Below, piece after piece: positions 1-8,777 of a stretch of 64,000 bases of DNA; position 1 is the stretch's first letter, and every line of letters begins with the position of its first letter. The position numbers and the translations under genes were made by a program. The DNA is from Longilinea arvoryzae. Its GTDB lineage: Bacteria > Chloroflexota > Anaerolineae > Anaerolineales > Anaerolineaceae. A model generated the notes under the pieces. That model was not told the DNA's origin, did no database searches, and saw only the letters and a list, made by a program, of their open reading frames with translations. Where the stretch lies: the NCBI RefSeq assembly GCF_001050235.1, contig NZ_DF967972.1:1192475-1256474 (forward strand), read 5' to 3'.

Positions 1-164
1 GAGACAACGGGGCTGTATTCGACCTGCTGCACCGTGCTGGACGAAGCAATGGGTGTGGTCGTGGTGGCGATTACGGGCAGAGTGGTGGCGGCAGTTTGCG
101 CCGGCGCACAGGCGGCCAATAAGATCACCAATAAAATGCTGATGAAAGTCAATTTTTGTTTCAT
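1..164 (-). CDS. Putative lipoprotein, N-terminal fragment (continues past window edge)
   Basis: The reverse strand opens with an ATG at 164 and stays open for 54 codons to the window edge. The N-terminus is a lipoprotein signal: a basic MKQK start, a hydrophobic stretch and the lipobox LAAC with Cys at about residue 19. A Thr/Ala/Pro-rich spacer follows, typical of anchored extracytoplasmic proteins. A ribosome-binding sequence AAAGGAAC lies about 8 bases upstream. The functional domain is outside the window, so only export and lipid anchoring can be inferred. Confidence 0.7.
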   Translation of the reverse strand, partial: MKQKLTFISILLVILLAACAPAQTAATTLPVIATTTTPIASSSTVQQVEYSPVV

Positions 165-199
165 AAAGAAGTTCCTTTCTTCCCTGTTCGGTAAAACGA

Positions 200-733
200 T
201 CAACGGATCCTGTTTTTGGGCGTCAGACATTTATGCAACCCGGATAAGGACCATTGAATGCGTGAGGTTCTTCGTTTCGGCAAGCTTGCTGAGGCGTTGG
301 GAATGCCGGGTAAGACGGATCGCGGCTGAGTTTTGATCAGCGCAGGCTGCAACCGGCGCAGAATGCTGCGGATGCGCGCCGCCAGCTCGTGCGATTTGAT
401 GGGGCGTTGGACAACATCTTCCACTCCGGCCGCAAAGAGCGCCAGCACGTAGTCTTCGGCGTTTTGTTTGCTGACGGCGATGACCGGCCCCTGGCGCAGG
501 CTGACCCATTTACGGCAAACGGCCACATCCTGCTCCAACTGTCCCAAAAGAAAAACCAGAATTGCAGCCGGTTTTCGATGGCCGTTTTGCTCGCCGTTTC
601 TGAACTCATCTTCAGCCATCAAGCGCAGCCCGGCTGCGGCCAGGTCGGCGCGCAGTTGTTCCGCGCCCCACAGCTCGTCGCCGGGCAGCACCAGCATGAT
701 ATCGATGGGTTGGATGGCTGTTTCGATCATAAG
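200..733 (-). CDS. Stand-alone receiver-like protein lacking the phospho-acceptor Asp
   Basis: 177 residues. Residues 10-125 have the pattern of a response-regulator receiver domain: alternating hydrophobic strands, a VIAVSKQN strand and the closing VVQRPIKSHELAARIRSILRR-like segment with the conserved Lys. Where the phosphorylated Asp is expected the sequence reads AAILVFLLG, with no acidic residue, so it is probably a pseudo-receiver. A basic tail of about 50 residues of unknown role follows; no output domain is present. The ATG at 733 is preferred over a GTG 18 bases upstream because it matches the domain start. Its partner is unknown. Confidence 0.65.
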   Translation of the reverse strand, partial: LMIETAIQPIDIMLVLPGDELWGAEQLRADLAAAGLRLMAEDEFRNGEQNGHRKPAAILVFLLGQLEQDVAVCRKWVSLRQGPVIAVSKQNAEDYVLALFAAGVEDVVQRPIKSHELAARIRSILRRLQPALIKTQPRSVLPGIPNASASLPKRRTSRIQWSLSGLHKCLTPKNRIR

Positions 734-894
734 CGTCTCGATTCCGCACACGGAAACGATGCGTTTCTTTGTGTGTGCAGATCAGGATAGCAGCCAGATG
801 TTCAAATCTTGTATAGAACGGATAAAAATCTGGTTAAAACAAATTCGTGATTGGCGATTCTGAGGAAATTGCAGGTTGCAATTTTACGTTATGT

Positions 895-910
895 ATGTTA
901 TAAATAACAT
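895..910. promoter_or_regulatory. Probable PadR operator
   Basis: ATGTTAT-AA-ATAACAT is a perfect 7-base inverted repeat 35 bases before the PadR-type gene. It contains ATGT-N8-ACAT, the spacing known for PadR-family binding sites, and is flanked by further ATGT/ATATGT bases. Autoregulation of the downstream three-gene operon is inferred. Confidence 0.7.
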
Positions 911-945
911 ATGTCAGTATAAACCTACGATCGAGGATTCACAAA

Positions 946-1491
946 ATGACCATCCAATATGCCATTCTAGGCCTGCTGAGCTGGCAGTCCTTTGCCGGTT
1001 ACGATTTGAAGAAAATCATCTCGGATTCAGAGCTGTTCTACTGGTCGGGTAGCAACAACCAGATTTATCGTACGCTGGTGCAGCTGCATGAAGACGGACT
1101 GGTGAGCCAGGAAGTGCAGGAACAGGAAAACTTGCCGGCGCGCAAGATTTACACCCTCACCGAAAAAGGCCGGGCGGAGCTGCACGAATGGCTGCTGACC
1201 ACCCCGGAACTGCCCGAACGCCACAATGCCTTCCTGATCCAACTGGCCTGGGCGGATGCCTTATCGGCAGCCGATCTGGCAGCCCTGGTGGAACGTTATG
1301 CCGGGGAAGTCGAAACGCACCTGTTGCTGCTGCAAGAGAAGGTGCGCCGCTGGCTCTATCCCGCCCGATCCAACCGGGAGGATTTTCTCTGGCGGCAGAT
1401 CAACGAGAATCTGATCGCGCATGACCGGCTGGAGCTGGAATGGGCGCAAAGCCTTCGCGCCGGCCTGGCCGAAATGGGAGAGCAGCCATGA
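946..1491 (+). CDS. PadR-family transcriptional regulator
   Basis: 181 residues. The N-terminal winged helix (about 1-80) has the PadR hallmarks: the YAILGLL opening, GYDLKK, the Tyr-rich YRTLVQLHEDGLV recognition region and a KIYTLTEKG wing. The C-terminal half is the helical dimerisation domain of long PadR proteins (Vir_act_alpha_C type). It probably represses its own operon through the palindrome at 895-910. The stop codon overlaps the next start (ATGA), so it is translationally coupled to the DUF4180 gene, a common PadR neighbour. The ligand is not evident from sequence. Confidence 0.9.
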   Translation: MTIQYAILGLLSWQSFAGYDLKKIISDSELFYWSGSNNQIYRTLVQLHEDGLVSQEVQEQENLPARKIYTLTEKGRAELHEWLLTTPELPERHNAFLIQLAWADALSAADLAALVERYAGEVETHLLLLQEKVRRWLYPARSNREDFLWRQINENLIAHDRLELEWAQSLRAGLAEMGEQP

Positions 1492-1865
1492 ACTATACGC
1501 TGATCAGCACGGGCAATCGCAGCTTTCTCGCATGCAGCCCGGATGGACCGGACAGCCGGGTGCAAAGCGAACGCGATGCGCTGGATCTGGTGGCGGCCTG
1601 CGGCGAAAACGGCACCGAAAACCTTTTACTGCCGGCCGGGTGCCTCAACGAAGACTTCTTTCGATTAAGCACGGGACTGGCCGGAGCGATCCTGCTCAAA
1701 TTTAGCAATTACCACATCCGCTGCGCGCTGGTGCTTTCGTCTGAGCAGGCCCACCGCGGGCGTTTCGCCGAACTGGTGCTGGAGGCCAACCGGCGCAATC
1801 GTGAACTGCACTTTTTTACCAGGTCCGCGGAAGCGGAACGCTGGTTGATCGATGAGGGAGGTTGA
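1488..1865 (+). CDS. DUF4180 domain protein
   Basis: 125 residues, start at the ATG overlapping the PadR stop. The pattern matches DUF4180: a short beta-rich start, SERDALDLVAACGE, then a LLLPAG strand, DFFRLSTGLAGAILLKFSNY and a C-terminal FAELVLEANR helix. These proteins usually accompany PadR-type regulators; no biochemical role is established to my knowledge. The gene sits between the regulator and an alpha/beta hydrolase with almost no spacing, so all three are probably one transcript. Confidence 0.8.
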   Translation: MNYTLISTGNRSFLACSPDGPDSRVQSERDALDLVAACGENGTENLLLPAGCLNEDFFRLSTGLAGAILLKFSNYHIRCALVLSSEQAHRGRFAELVLEANRRNRELHFFTRSAEAERWLIDEGG

Positions 1866-1866
1866 A

Positions 1867-2754
1867 ATGACGAAAACCCCGGTTATCTTTAAATCCGCTG
1901 CCGGCCGGGAAGCCATTTTGGCGATCTACCCGGAAATCCTGGCGCGCTGGCCGCAGCCGTTCGAGACGCTGCGCATCCCCAGTCGCCTGGGCAATACCTT
2001 CGTGGCCGCCTGCGGCGATCCGGCTGCGCGGCCGCTGATCCTGCTGCATGGTTCGAGTTCGAATGTGCTGATGTGGACCGGGGATGTACAGGAATACGCG
2101 CAGCACTTCCGCATTTATGCGCCGGATATTCCCGGCGAACCCGGCCAGAGCGAGCCGGTGCGGCCGCCATTGGCCGAATCAGCATATTCAGACTGGCTGC
2201 TCGATCTCTTCCAGGAATTGGGCATCCAGGACGCCTGCCTGGCGGGAATCTCGCTGGGCGGTTGGATGGCGCTCAAATTTGCCACGGCCCATCCTGAGCG
2301 CGTACAAGGTCTGGCGCTGATGTGCCCGGCGGGCATCTGTCCGCAGAAGATGTCCTTTTTGGTTAAAACGATCCTCTACAGTCTGGACGGGAAAAACGGG
2401 CGCGACTCGATCCTGCGCATGGTTTACAGCGGCGTGCCGATCCCGGACGAATTGATGGCCTACATACACCGGATCAGCGAGCAGTTTTCACCGCGCATGG
2501 AGGTGATCCCATTGTTCAGCGACGCTGAACTGGGCCGTCTGGATATGCCGGTGCTCCTGTACGCGGGTGAGAAGGATACCCTGCTGCCGTCGCAAAAGAC
2601 AGCGGAACGCTTGGGGCGCCTGCTGCCGCACGCCGAAATTCACCTGCTGCCGGACGCCGGGCATGTGCTGGTGGGTCTGGCCGGGCCAATCGATGCATTT
2701 TTCCGGAAGAACCGGCAGCCGGCGATCACCGGTCAATCACTCCTGGACAGTTGA
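1867..2754 (+). CDS. Alpha/beta-fold hydrolase
   Basis: 295 residues, cytosolic. The catalytic set of the family is visible: oxyanion-hole motif LLHGSSSN (about 58-65), nucleophile elbow GISLGG (about 127), an acidic residue in AGEKDTLLP (about 240) and the late His in DAGHVLVG (about 268). The start at 1867 is chosen because GGGAGG precedes it and the upstream stop is 2 bases away. It is the last gene of the PadR operon. The substrate is unknown; an esterase or C-C hydrolase role is possible. Its 3' end overlaps the convergent MocR gene by 22 bases. Confidence 0.85.
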   Translation: MTKTPVIFKSAAGREAILAIYPEILARWPQPFETLRIPSRLGNTFVAACGDPAARPLILLHGSSSNVLMWTGDVQEYAQHFRIYAPDIPGEPGQSEPVRPPLAESAYSDWLLDLFQELGIQDACLAGISLGGWMALKFATAHPERVQGLALMCPAGICPQKMSFLVKTILYSLDGKNGRDSILRMVYSGVPIPDELMAYIHRISEQFSPRMEVIPLFSDAELGRLDMPVLLYAGEKDTLLPSQKTAERLGRLLPHAEIHLLPDAGHVLVGLAGPIDAFFRKNRQPAITGQSLLDS

Positions 2755-4193
2755 TCCAGCGCCCGGGCAAGACGCTGGATACCTTCATCGATCTGCTCGG
2801 GCGGCAGCAAAGTGAAGTTCAGGCGTAGGGCCTCCGCGCCGGAACAGCCGTCGGCAAAAAAGGATCGGCCTGGGGCAAACGAAACCCCGGCTGACAGCGC
2901 CAACGGCAGCAGCCGCGCGCTGTCCATCCCCGGCGGCAAGCGCAGCCACAGGAACAATCCGCCCTGGGGCGCTGTCCAGCGCGTTTGTTCAGGCAGCCAG
3001 CGGCGGACCGCCTGCAGGGCAGCGTCGCGCCGCCGCCGATAGAGCAGGCAGGAACGCCGCAGGTGAGCCTGATAGCGCCCGATGGTGACGTAGTTCTCCA
3101 GCGCGCGCTGGATGAAGCTGGAGGTAGCCAGATCGGTGGTGCGCTTGAGCCGCGCCAACCGCTCGAGCGCCGGCCCGTCCGCGACCATAAAACCGACCCG
3201 CAGGCCGGGCATGAGCATTTTCGAAAAGGTGCTCACATAAATGACCTGCCCGCCGGGATCGAGTGATTTGAGCGTCGGCAGGGCGCGGCCTTCGTAGCGC
3301 AGATCGCCGACGAAGTCATCTTCAAGCACCGCGGCATTGTGGCGCCTGGACAATTCCAGCAGGGTGCGGCGGCGGGCTGCGCTCAGGCAGACCCCTGTCG
3401 GGTTGTGAAAGTTGGGAATGGTGTAGATCAGGCGCGGGTGATGCTGCTGCAGAGCGGTCTCCAGCGCGTCCATTTGCAAGCCGTTTTCGTCCAGTGGTAC
3501 GCCGATCACCTTCAGCCCCAATCCGTGGAACAACTCCAACCCGCTGGCATAGGTGGGTGCTTCGACCAGGATGCAATCACCGGGTCGCAGCAGCGTTTGG
3601 CAGACCAGTGCAATGGCCTGCTGGGAGCCTGAAGTAATCAGCACGTTGTCGGGCGAGGTTTGCAGACCCTGGCTGGCCAGCACCTGGGCAATGGTGGCGC
3701 GCAGCGGCACGTAACCGCACGGATCGCCGTATTCCAGGGCTGCGTTCCCTTCGCGGCGCAGGATGTTTTGCAGTACTTTGCGGAACTCCTCGACCGGGAA
3801 GAGATCGGATGCCCCGCCGCCGGGAGAAAAATCGATGCAGCCGGGGGAAGCGGCCGGGACTCTCGGGCTCGCCTCAGCCGGCTGGAGAGCCAGTTCCTGC
3901 TGCCAGAGCGGCCAAAGCGCATCGATGGGCGCGGGTTGCCGGGCGGGCTGCGCCGGCATCGGCAGCACATATACGCCGCTGCCAGGGTGGGTGTAGACCA
4001 ACCCATCCGCTTCCAGTTCGCCGTAGGCAGTCTCGATGGTGATGCGGTTGACTCCCAGGTCATGCGCCAGCGTCCGGCTGGCGGGCAGACGCGTCTGAGC
4101 GGTCAGACTGCCGGAAAGGATGGCCTGGCGAAAATACTGCTCGATTTGCCGGTAGAGCGGGATTTCGCTGTTTCGGTCGATTGGGATGCGCAT
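2733..4193 (-). CDS. MocR/PdxR-type GntR regulator with aminotransferase-like domain
   Basis: 486 residues. Residues 1-75 are a GntR winged helix (LYRQIEQYFRQAILSG, LPASRTLAHDLGVNR, GSGVYVLP). A linker leads to a class I aminotransferase fold (about 115-480) with the FSPGGGASDLFP opening, the Asn of NFHNPTGV and the PLP-lysine region YVSTFSKMLMPGLRVGF. Such fusions are PLP-dependent regulators of vitamin B6, GABA, taurine or similar genes. It is transcribed away from an EamA exporter, the probable target, and repeated AACAATAACC boxes lie between them. No B6 synthesis gene is adjacent, so a plain PdxR role is not supported. Confidence 0.9.
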   Translation of the reverse strand: MRIPIDRNSEIPLYRQIEQYFRQAILSGSLTAQTRLPASRTLAHDLGVNRITIETAYGELEADGLVYTHPGSGVYVLPMPAQPARQPAPIDALWPLWQQELALQPAEASPRVPAASPGCIDFSPGGGASDLFPVEEFRKVLQNILRREGNAALEYGDPCGYVPLRATIAQVLASQGLQTSPDNVLITSGSQQAIALVCQTLLRPGDCILVEAPTYASGLELFHGLGLKVIGVPLDENGLQMDALETALQQHHPRLIYTIPNFHNPTGVCLSAARRRTLLELSRRHNAAVLEDDFVGDLRYEGRALPTLKSLDPGGQVIYVSTFSKMLMPGLRVGFMVADGPALERLARLKRTTDLATSSFIQRALENYVTIGRYQAHLRRSCLLYRRRRDAALQAVRRWLPEQTRWTAPQGGLFLWLRLPPGMDSARLLPLALSAGVSFAPGRSFFADGCSGAEALRLNFTLLPPEQIDEGIQRLARALDQLSRSD

Positions 4194-4238
4194 ACCGTGC
4201 TCCGTTGGAATGGCCTGGTAAATTATTTAGAATTATAG

Positions 4239-4289
4239 AACAATAACCCGGAAACAATAACCAAATCCTCAAGTGGTATGGTTATTATT
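4239..4289. promoter_or_regulatory. Repeated boxes between the MocR and EamA genes (candidate operator)
   Basis: AACAATAACC occurs at 4239-4248 and again at 4253-4262 as a direct repeat with a 14-base period. A near copy in the opposite orientation (GGTTATTATT) is at 4280-4289. MocR-family proteins commonly bind direct repeats plus an inverted half, so this fits a shared operator for the divergent pair. The region is clearly AT-richer than its surroundings. Confidence 0.55.
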
Positions 4290-4368
4290 CACAGTAATTG
4301 GCTCTAACAATCAAGCCAGTTTGGCATACAATCAAGACTTGATATCGACCCTGTGAGGATGAGAACCC

Positions 4369-5364
4369 ATGCCGGATGGAAACCTGAACTCGACTCCAAG
4401 ACTCGCCCGCGGATATGCGGTGGCTTTTGTCAGCGCCCTAATCCTGTCCACCACAGGCATCTTGATCGGCTACCTGACCCGTACCTATGGCCTGCCAGCG
4501 CTGGTGTTGGCCTTCTGGCGCGACCTGTTTGTAATGCTCAGCCTGCTGCCGGTGCTGGGAATTGTTCGCCCGGGCCTGCTGCGCGTCGAACGCCGCCACC
4601 TGGCCTTCCTGGCAGGTTATGGTCTGGCGCTTTCGCTGTTCAACGCGCTCTGGACGCTGTCGGTGGTCTTGAATGGCGCGGCGGTGGCGACTGTGTTGGT
4701 GTACTGTTCATCAGCGTTCACGGCGCTGCTGGGCTGGCGCTTGCTGCACGAGCGCCTGGATTGGGCGCGCGGACTGGCGGTGGCGGTCAGTCTGGGCGGC
4801 TGCGTGCTGGTGGCCGGGGCCTACGACCCGGCGGTTTGGCGCAGCAACCTGCCGGCCATCCTGACCGGCATTGTCTCCGGACTGTTGTACGCGATCTACT
4901 CCCTGATGGGACGGACGGCCTCCCAGCGGGGTTTGAATTCGTGGACCACGCTGCTGTATACCTTTGGTTTTGCGTCTGCATTTCTGTTGATCTATAACTT
5001 CTTACCCTTCAAACTGCCCGGCGCGGCCACAGTTCCGGCCGAAATGCTGTGGCTAGGAGACGCCTGGAAAGGCTGGGGCATGCTGCTGCTGCTGGCAGCC
5101 GGACCAACGCTGGTGGGTTTTGGCCTGTACAACGTCAGCCTGAGCTACCTGCCCTCCAGCCTGGCCAATCTGATCGTCACCCTCGAGCCGGCCTTTACCG
5201 TCGTGCTGGCCTATGGCTTGCTCGGCGAGCGCCTGACGACCGTACAATTGGGCGGCAGCCTGCTCATCCTGAGCGCGGTGGTGCTGCTGCGCATCTATGA
5301 GGGGCGTCTGGAATCCCGATCTCGCAGCGCCAGGACGGGTCTCAAAGAGGCCATCAGCCCCTGA
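4369..5364 (+). CDS. EamA/DMT-family membrane transporter
   Basis: 331 residues with about ten hydrophobic segments in two repeated halves, as in EamA drug/metabolite transporters. The first half includes ILSTTGILIGYL and AFWRDLFVML; the second ends with the family pattern NLIVTLEPAFTVVLAYGLLGERLT. Such proteins usually export amino acids or other small metabolites across the inner membrane. GAGGATGAG upstream supports the ATG at 4369. Divergence from a MocR regulator suggests export of a compound sensed through PLP, such as an amine or amino acid; this is inference. Confidence 0.88.
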   Translation: MPDGNLNSTPRLARGYAVAFVSALILSTTGILIGYLTRTYGLPALVLAFWRDLFVMLSLLPVLGIVRPGLLRVERRHLAFLAGYGLALSLFNALWTLSVVLNGAAVATVLVYCSSAFTALLGWRLLHERLDWARGLAVAVSLGGCVLVAGAYDPAVWRSNLPAILTGIVSGLLYAIYSLMGRTASQRGLNSWTTLLYTFGFASAFLLIYNFLPFKLPGAATVPAEMLWLGDAWKGWGMLLLLAAGPTLVGFGLYNVSLSYLPSSLANLIVTLEPAFTVVLAYGLLGERLTTVQLGGSLLILSAVVLLRIYEGRLESRSRSARTGLKEAISP

Positions 5365-5435
5365 CCCACGAAATACTAGACCAGCCCGGTGGGTGATTTC
5401 TGATAAAATGAGAGGACTTTGCAGTCTTCTCATTC

Positions 5436-6200
5436 TTGCTAATTCCATCAAACTCTGTGACCTCTGTGGCTTCTTCTCCTTTTTCTCCTCGCCTGGATAT
5501 CCGCCGTTTCTACGAAGGCTTCGCCGCGCCGGTAACGGAGCTCGACTGCGGCCAGAAATGCGCGCCATACAATGCCAGCGGCAAACCCTTCTGTTGCGAT
5601 ATCTGCCACGCTGTTCCGGTGGCTTTCCGGCAGGAGTGGGACTATCTGCGACCGCGCACCGACCTGTGGCACGCATGGCGCGGCGACGAGTGCGCCTGCG
5701 AGCCGGTCGACCCGCTAACCCTGCAAGAGCAGACTCCCGAGCACCTGACCCTGCTGGCTTGCCTGGGTCCGGAACACTGCCAGCGCGAATTTCGCGCATC
5801 GAGCTGCCGCGAGTTCCCATTTTTTCCTTATATCACCGCCGATGACCGCTTCATCGGGCTGGCTTACGAGTGGGAGTTCGAGGAGAAATGCTGGGTGATC
5901 TCCAATCTGGGATGCGTCACATCGGCTTATCGAGCCGAGTTTATCCGCACTTATGATGTGCTTTTTGAGAAGTGGCCGGACGAGTACGAGAGTTACTACG
6001 CCACCTCGGAAGAGATGCGCGCCTTTTTTGCTGAAAAACGCCGCCGCATTCCTATCCTGCACCGCAACGGCGGCTTCTACCTGCTCTCCCCTGGCAGCGA
6101 GCGCCTGACGCGCGTCGATCCGAGCGCTTACCGGCGTTTTGGGGTTTATAAAGAGGAATTCACCACGGAGACACGGAGGACACGGAGAAGAGAGATATAA
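5436..6200 (+). CDS. Cys-rich YkgJ-like protein (Zn/Fe-binding type)
   Basis: About 254 residues as drawn. Many cysteines fall in metal-binding spacing: CGQKC, FCCDIC, CACEP, LLACLG..HC and SSCREFPFFPY. The last resembles the C-terminal box of YkgJ-type zinc/iron-chelating proteins. The true start is uncertain: the frame opens at a TTG inside a half copy of the hairpin repeat, and GTG codons at 5457 and 5466 are alternatives. The last 15 or so residues (TTETRRTRRREI) come from the left arm of the repeat at 6161-6347, so the original stop has been displaced. Function unknown. Confidence 0.65.
   Translation: MLIPSNSVTSVASSPFSPRLDIRRFYEGFAAPVTELDCGQKCAPYNASGKPFCCDICHAVPVAFRQEWDYLRPRTDLWHAWRGDECACEPVDPLTLQEQTPEHLTLLACLGPEHCQREFRASSCREFPFFPYITADDRFIGLAYEWEFEEKCWVISNLGCVTSAYRAEFIRTYDVLFEKWPDEYESYYATSEEMRAFFAEKRRRIPILHRNGGFYLLSPGSERLTRVDPSAYRRFGVYKEEFTTETRRTRRREI
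5450..5478. repeat. Half copy of the dispersed hairpin repeat
   Basis: AACTCTGTGACCTCTGTGG followed by CTTCTTCTCC matches one arm of the CACAGAG variant of the repeat family described at 6161-6347. No partner arm is seen upstream. It overlaps the proposed start region of the Cys-rich protein gene. Confidence 0.6.
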
Positions 6201-6347
6201 AGAGAGAGGAGAAAAATGGGAAATTAGTTCGATTTTTGGCTATTATCTTACCCATTTTCAGGCTTGGCCCAGGTATTCTACCGTTTGCTCAAAGGTTTTT
6301 CTTCTCCATAATTCATTCTTCTCCGTGTTCTCCGTGTCTCCGTGGTG
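6161..6347. repeat. Dispersed hairpin repeat, CACGGAG type, copy 1
   Basis: A left arm of tandem CACGGAG units (6161-6190) is matched by an inverted right arm (6318-6347). About 125 bases of AT-rich, purine-biased spacer lie between. The same arms recur at least nine times in this window in gene-free gaps. The left arm encodes the C-terminal tail of the preceding gene, and the right arm ends 31 bases before the next start. There is no transposase and no obvious target-site duplication. Confidence 0.85.
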
Positions 6348-6378
6348 ATCGATTCCTCGGTTCGATTTTGAGGTGATT

Positions 6379-7626
6379 ATGATTAGCCGTTTCCAGAAGA
6401 TCTATCACGAATTTCCGCGCAAGTTCTGGCTGGTGGTGCTGGTGGGTTTCGTCGATCGCGTGGGCGGGACGCTGTTGTTCCCCTTCCTGTCGCTCTATAT
6501 CACCGGGCATTTCAATGTCGGGATGACGCAGGCCGGCCTGGTGCTGGGAATCTTTTCGATCTCCAGTCTGGCCGGCAATGTTGTCGGCGGCGCGTTGGCC
6601 GACCACTTTGGCCGGCGCAAGTTGATTTTATTTGGGTTGGTGTTCAGCGCGCTCAGCACGCTGTCGCTGGGGCTGGTGAATCAATTCAGCGTGCTCGTGC
6701 TGCTGGCGGTTGTCATCGGGCTGCTTTCGGACGTGGCTGGCCCGGCTCACCAGGCCATGATCGCTGATATCCTGCCGGAACATAAACGCCAGGAAGGTTT
6801 TGGTATCCTGCGCGTCGTCGCTAACCTGGCCTGGATCATCGGGCCCACCATCGGCGGTTTTATTGCGGATCGTAATTTCTTCCTACTGTTCGTGATCGAC
6901 GTGGTCATCAGCCTGATCGTGGCGGTGATGTTCTATTTCCTCATCGCCGAGACCAAGCCCGAACCCAAAGCGGGCGAACCGCGCGAGAGCATGCTGGCCA
7001 CCTTCAAGGGCTACGGCGCGGTGCTGCGGGATGGGGCCTACATGGCCTTCCTGCTGGCGGGCATCTTGATGGGGCTGGTCTACCAGCAGATGTATAACTC
7101 GCTATCAGTCTACCTGCGGGACGTGCATGGCATCCAACCCCAGGGATACGGCTTTCTGATGACAGCGAGCGCCATTACGGTGATCCTGTTCCAGTTTTGG
7201 GTCACGCGCAAGATCAAATCGAAGGCTCCTTTCTTGCTGATGGCATTTGGGACGCTGTTTTACATGCTCGGCTTTAGCATGTTTGGTTTTGTTACGGCTT
7301 ACTGGCTTTTCGTGTCGGCAGTCGTGATCATTACCATGGGTGAGATGATTATCATGCCGTCCATGCAGGCCCTGGCCGCCAATTTCGCGCCGGCTGAGAT
7401 GCGCGGGCGCTACATGGCGGTTTTCAGCCTGATGTGGACGCTGCCTGCCACCATTGGCCCTGGCGCGGCGGGCGTCATCCTGGATAACTACAACCCCAAC
7501 CTGCTGTGGTATGTCGGCGGCGGGCTGTGCGCTGTTTCGGCGCTGGGTTTTTACTTTCTGCACCTCCGCCTGGGCAGCCAGGCGCGCTTCGCGCCCACAG
7601 TCGTCGAAGCCGGCGCGGATGATTGA
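6379..7626 (+). CDS. MFS transporter (MdtH-like drug efflux type)
   Basis: 415 residues with about 12 hydrophobic segments. The loop between segments 2 and 3 carries the MFS motif A form GGALADHFGRRK (about 72-83), and segment 5 has the antiporter-like AWIIGPTIGG. The overall pattern resembles MdtH/YfcJ-like multidrug exporters of the inner membrane. GAGG lies 5 bases before the ATG at 6379, which is preferred to a GTG two codons upstream. It is flanked by a hairpin repeat, so it is probably a single-gene unit. Substrate not predictable. Confidence 0.88.
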   Translation: MISRFQKIYHEFPRKFWLVVLVGFVDRVGGTLLFPFLSLYITGHFNVGMTQAGLVLGIFSISSLAGNVVGGALADHFGRRKLILFGLVFSALSTLSLGLVNQFSVLVLLAVVIGLLSDVAGPAHQAMIADILPEHKRQEGFGILRVVANLAWIIGPTIGGFIADRNFFLLFVIDVVISLIVAVMFYFLIAETKPEPKAGEPRESMLATFKGYGAVLRDGAYMAFLLAGILMGLVYQQMYNSLSVYLRDVHGIQPQGYGFLMTASAITVILFQFWVTRKIKSKAPFLLMAFGTLFYMLGFSMFGFVTAYWLFVSAVVIITMGEMIIMPSMQALAANFAPAEMRGRYMAVFSLMWTLPATIGPGAAGVILDNYNPNLLWYVGGGLCAVSALGFYFLHLRLGSQARFAPTVVEAGADD

Positions 7627-7722
7627 GCCGAAATGGCCACCGCACAGCCGGCTGGAGGAACTTGACCGATCAAGTTATAATTCGCTTCACGAAAGACCTG
7701 AATTGTGCTGGAGGTCCGTGCC

Positions 7723-8718
7723 ATGATCTTTGTCGATAATGAAGAAAATTACAAACCTTACGTCAATCTCGCCCTGGAGGAATATCTGCTGCGCAATTTC
7801 CCCGGCGAGGATGATATCCTGTTGTTTTACATCAACGAGCACGCCATCATCATTGGCAAGCACCAGAACACGCTGGAAGAGATCAATCAGGAGTACGTTC
7901 AGGCGCACGACATTCACATCACGCGCCGGCTGTCTGGCGGGGGCGCGGTCTACCACGACCTGGGTAACCTGAACTTCAGCTTCATCACTCAAAACAAACC
8001 CGAAAATGTGCAAAACTTCGTCAAATTCACCCAGCCCGTCGTGGAGGCCTTGAAAGAGATGGGCGTCCCGGCCGAATCCGGCGGGCGCAACGACATTCTG
8101 GTCGACGGGCGCAAGGTTTCCGGCAACGCGCAGTATATCTCGCGCACGCGCATGGTCAGCCACGGCACCCTGCTGTTGAACACCGATTTAAGCGTGCTGT
8201 CACATGCATTGAACCCCAAACCCACCAAGTTCGAAAGTAAGGGCATCAAATCGGTGCGCAGCCGGGTGGCCAACATCCGCGAATTTCTCAGCGCTGATAT
8301 GGACATCCTGGATTTCCGGCAGCGCATTCTGCAGCATATTCTGCGCGCCGAGGACGGCATTCCGCAGTATCACCTGACCGCCGCGGACTGGGAGGCCGTC
8401 CACAAGCTTTCGGTCGAACGTTACCAGACCTGGGACTGGAATTACGGCCAGTCGCCCAAGTTCAATGTGCAGCGCGTGCAGCGTTTCAGCAGCGGCGAGA
8501 TCGATGCGCGCATCGAGGTGGAAAAGGGTCTCATTCACAACATCCGCTTTTACGGCGATTTCTTCTCCGGGCGCGAACTGAACGAATTGGAAAGCGCCTT
8601 GATGGGTTTACGCTATCAGGAGGCCGAGGTCGGCGCTAAGATTGCCGGTCTGCCGATCGGGGAATATTTCTTTGGGGTGACCCCGGAGGAGTTACTGACA
8701 TTCCTGTTTCATGCCTGA
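7723..8718 (+). CDS. lplA: Lipoate--protein ligase A
   Basis: 331 residues. It joins lipoate through lipoyl-AMP to E2 and H proteins of the 2-oxoacid dehydrogenase and glycine-cleavage complexes. The family signature RRLSGGGAVYHDLGN is at about 72-86, followed by NLNFSF, GRNDILVDGRKVSGNAQ and the conserved lysine region KGIKSVRSRVANI. The C-terminal accessory domain (about 250-331) is present, as in bacterial LplA. A GGAGG 8 bases upstream decides the ATG at 7723. A TATAAT sequence at 7676-7681 may be its -10 box, without a clear -35. Confidence 0.93.
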   Translation: MIFVDNEENYKPYVNLALEEYLLRNFPGEDDILLFYINEHAIIIGKHQNTLEEINQEYVQAHDIHITRRLSGGGAVYHDLGNLNFSFITQNKPENVQNFVKFTQPVVEALKEMGVPAESGGRNDILVDGRKVSGNAQYISRTRMVSHGTLLLNTDLSVLSHALNPKPTKFESKGIKSVRSRVANIREFLSADMDILDFRQRILQHILRAEDGIPQYHLTAADWEAVHKLSVERYQTWDWNYGQSPKFNVQRVQRFSSGEIDARIEVEKGLIHNIRFYGDFFSGRELNELESALMGLRYQEAEVGAKIAGLPIGEYFFGVTPEELLTFLFHA

Positions 8719-8777
8719 AGAACGTGGTTCGTGAAGCGAGACGCGTGAAGTGATTCTGAATTTGAAACAGTGAAGTA

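Noticed and set aside
4353-4997. Long Gly/Arg-rich frame overlapping the EamA gene
   Set aside because: It is the +2 shadow of a high-GC coding region; the EamA frame has membrane segments and a ribosome site.
6161-6347. Tandem CACGGAG units as a CRISPR array
   Set aside because: Units are 8-9 bases, adjacent, and the arms are inverted relative to each other; no spacer-repeat pattern or cas genes.
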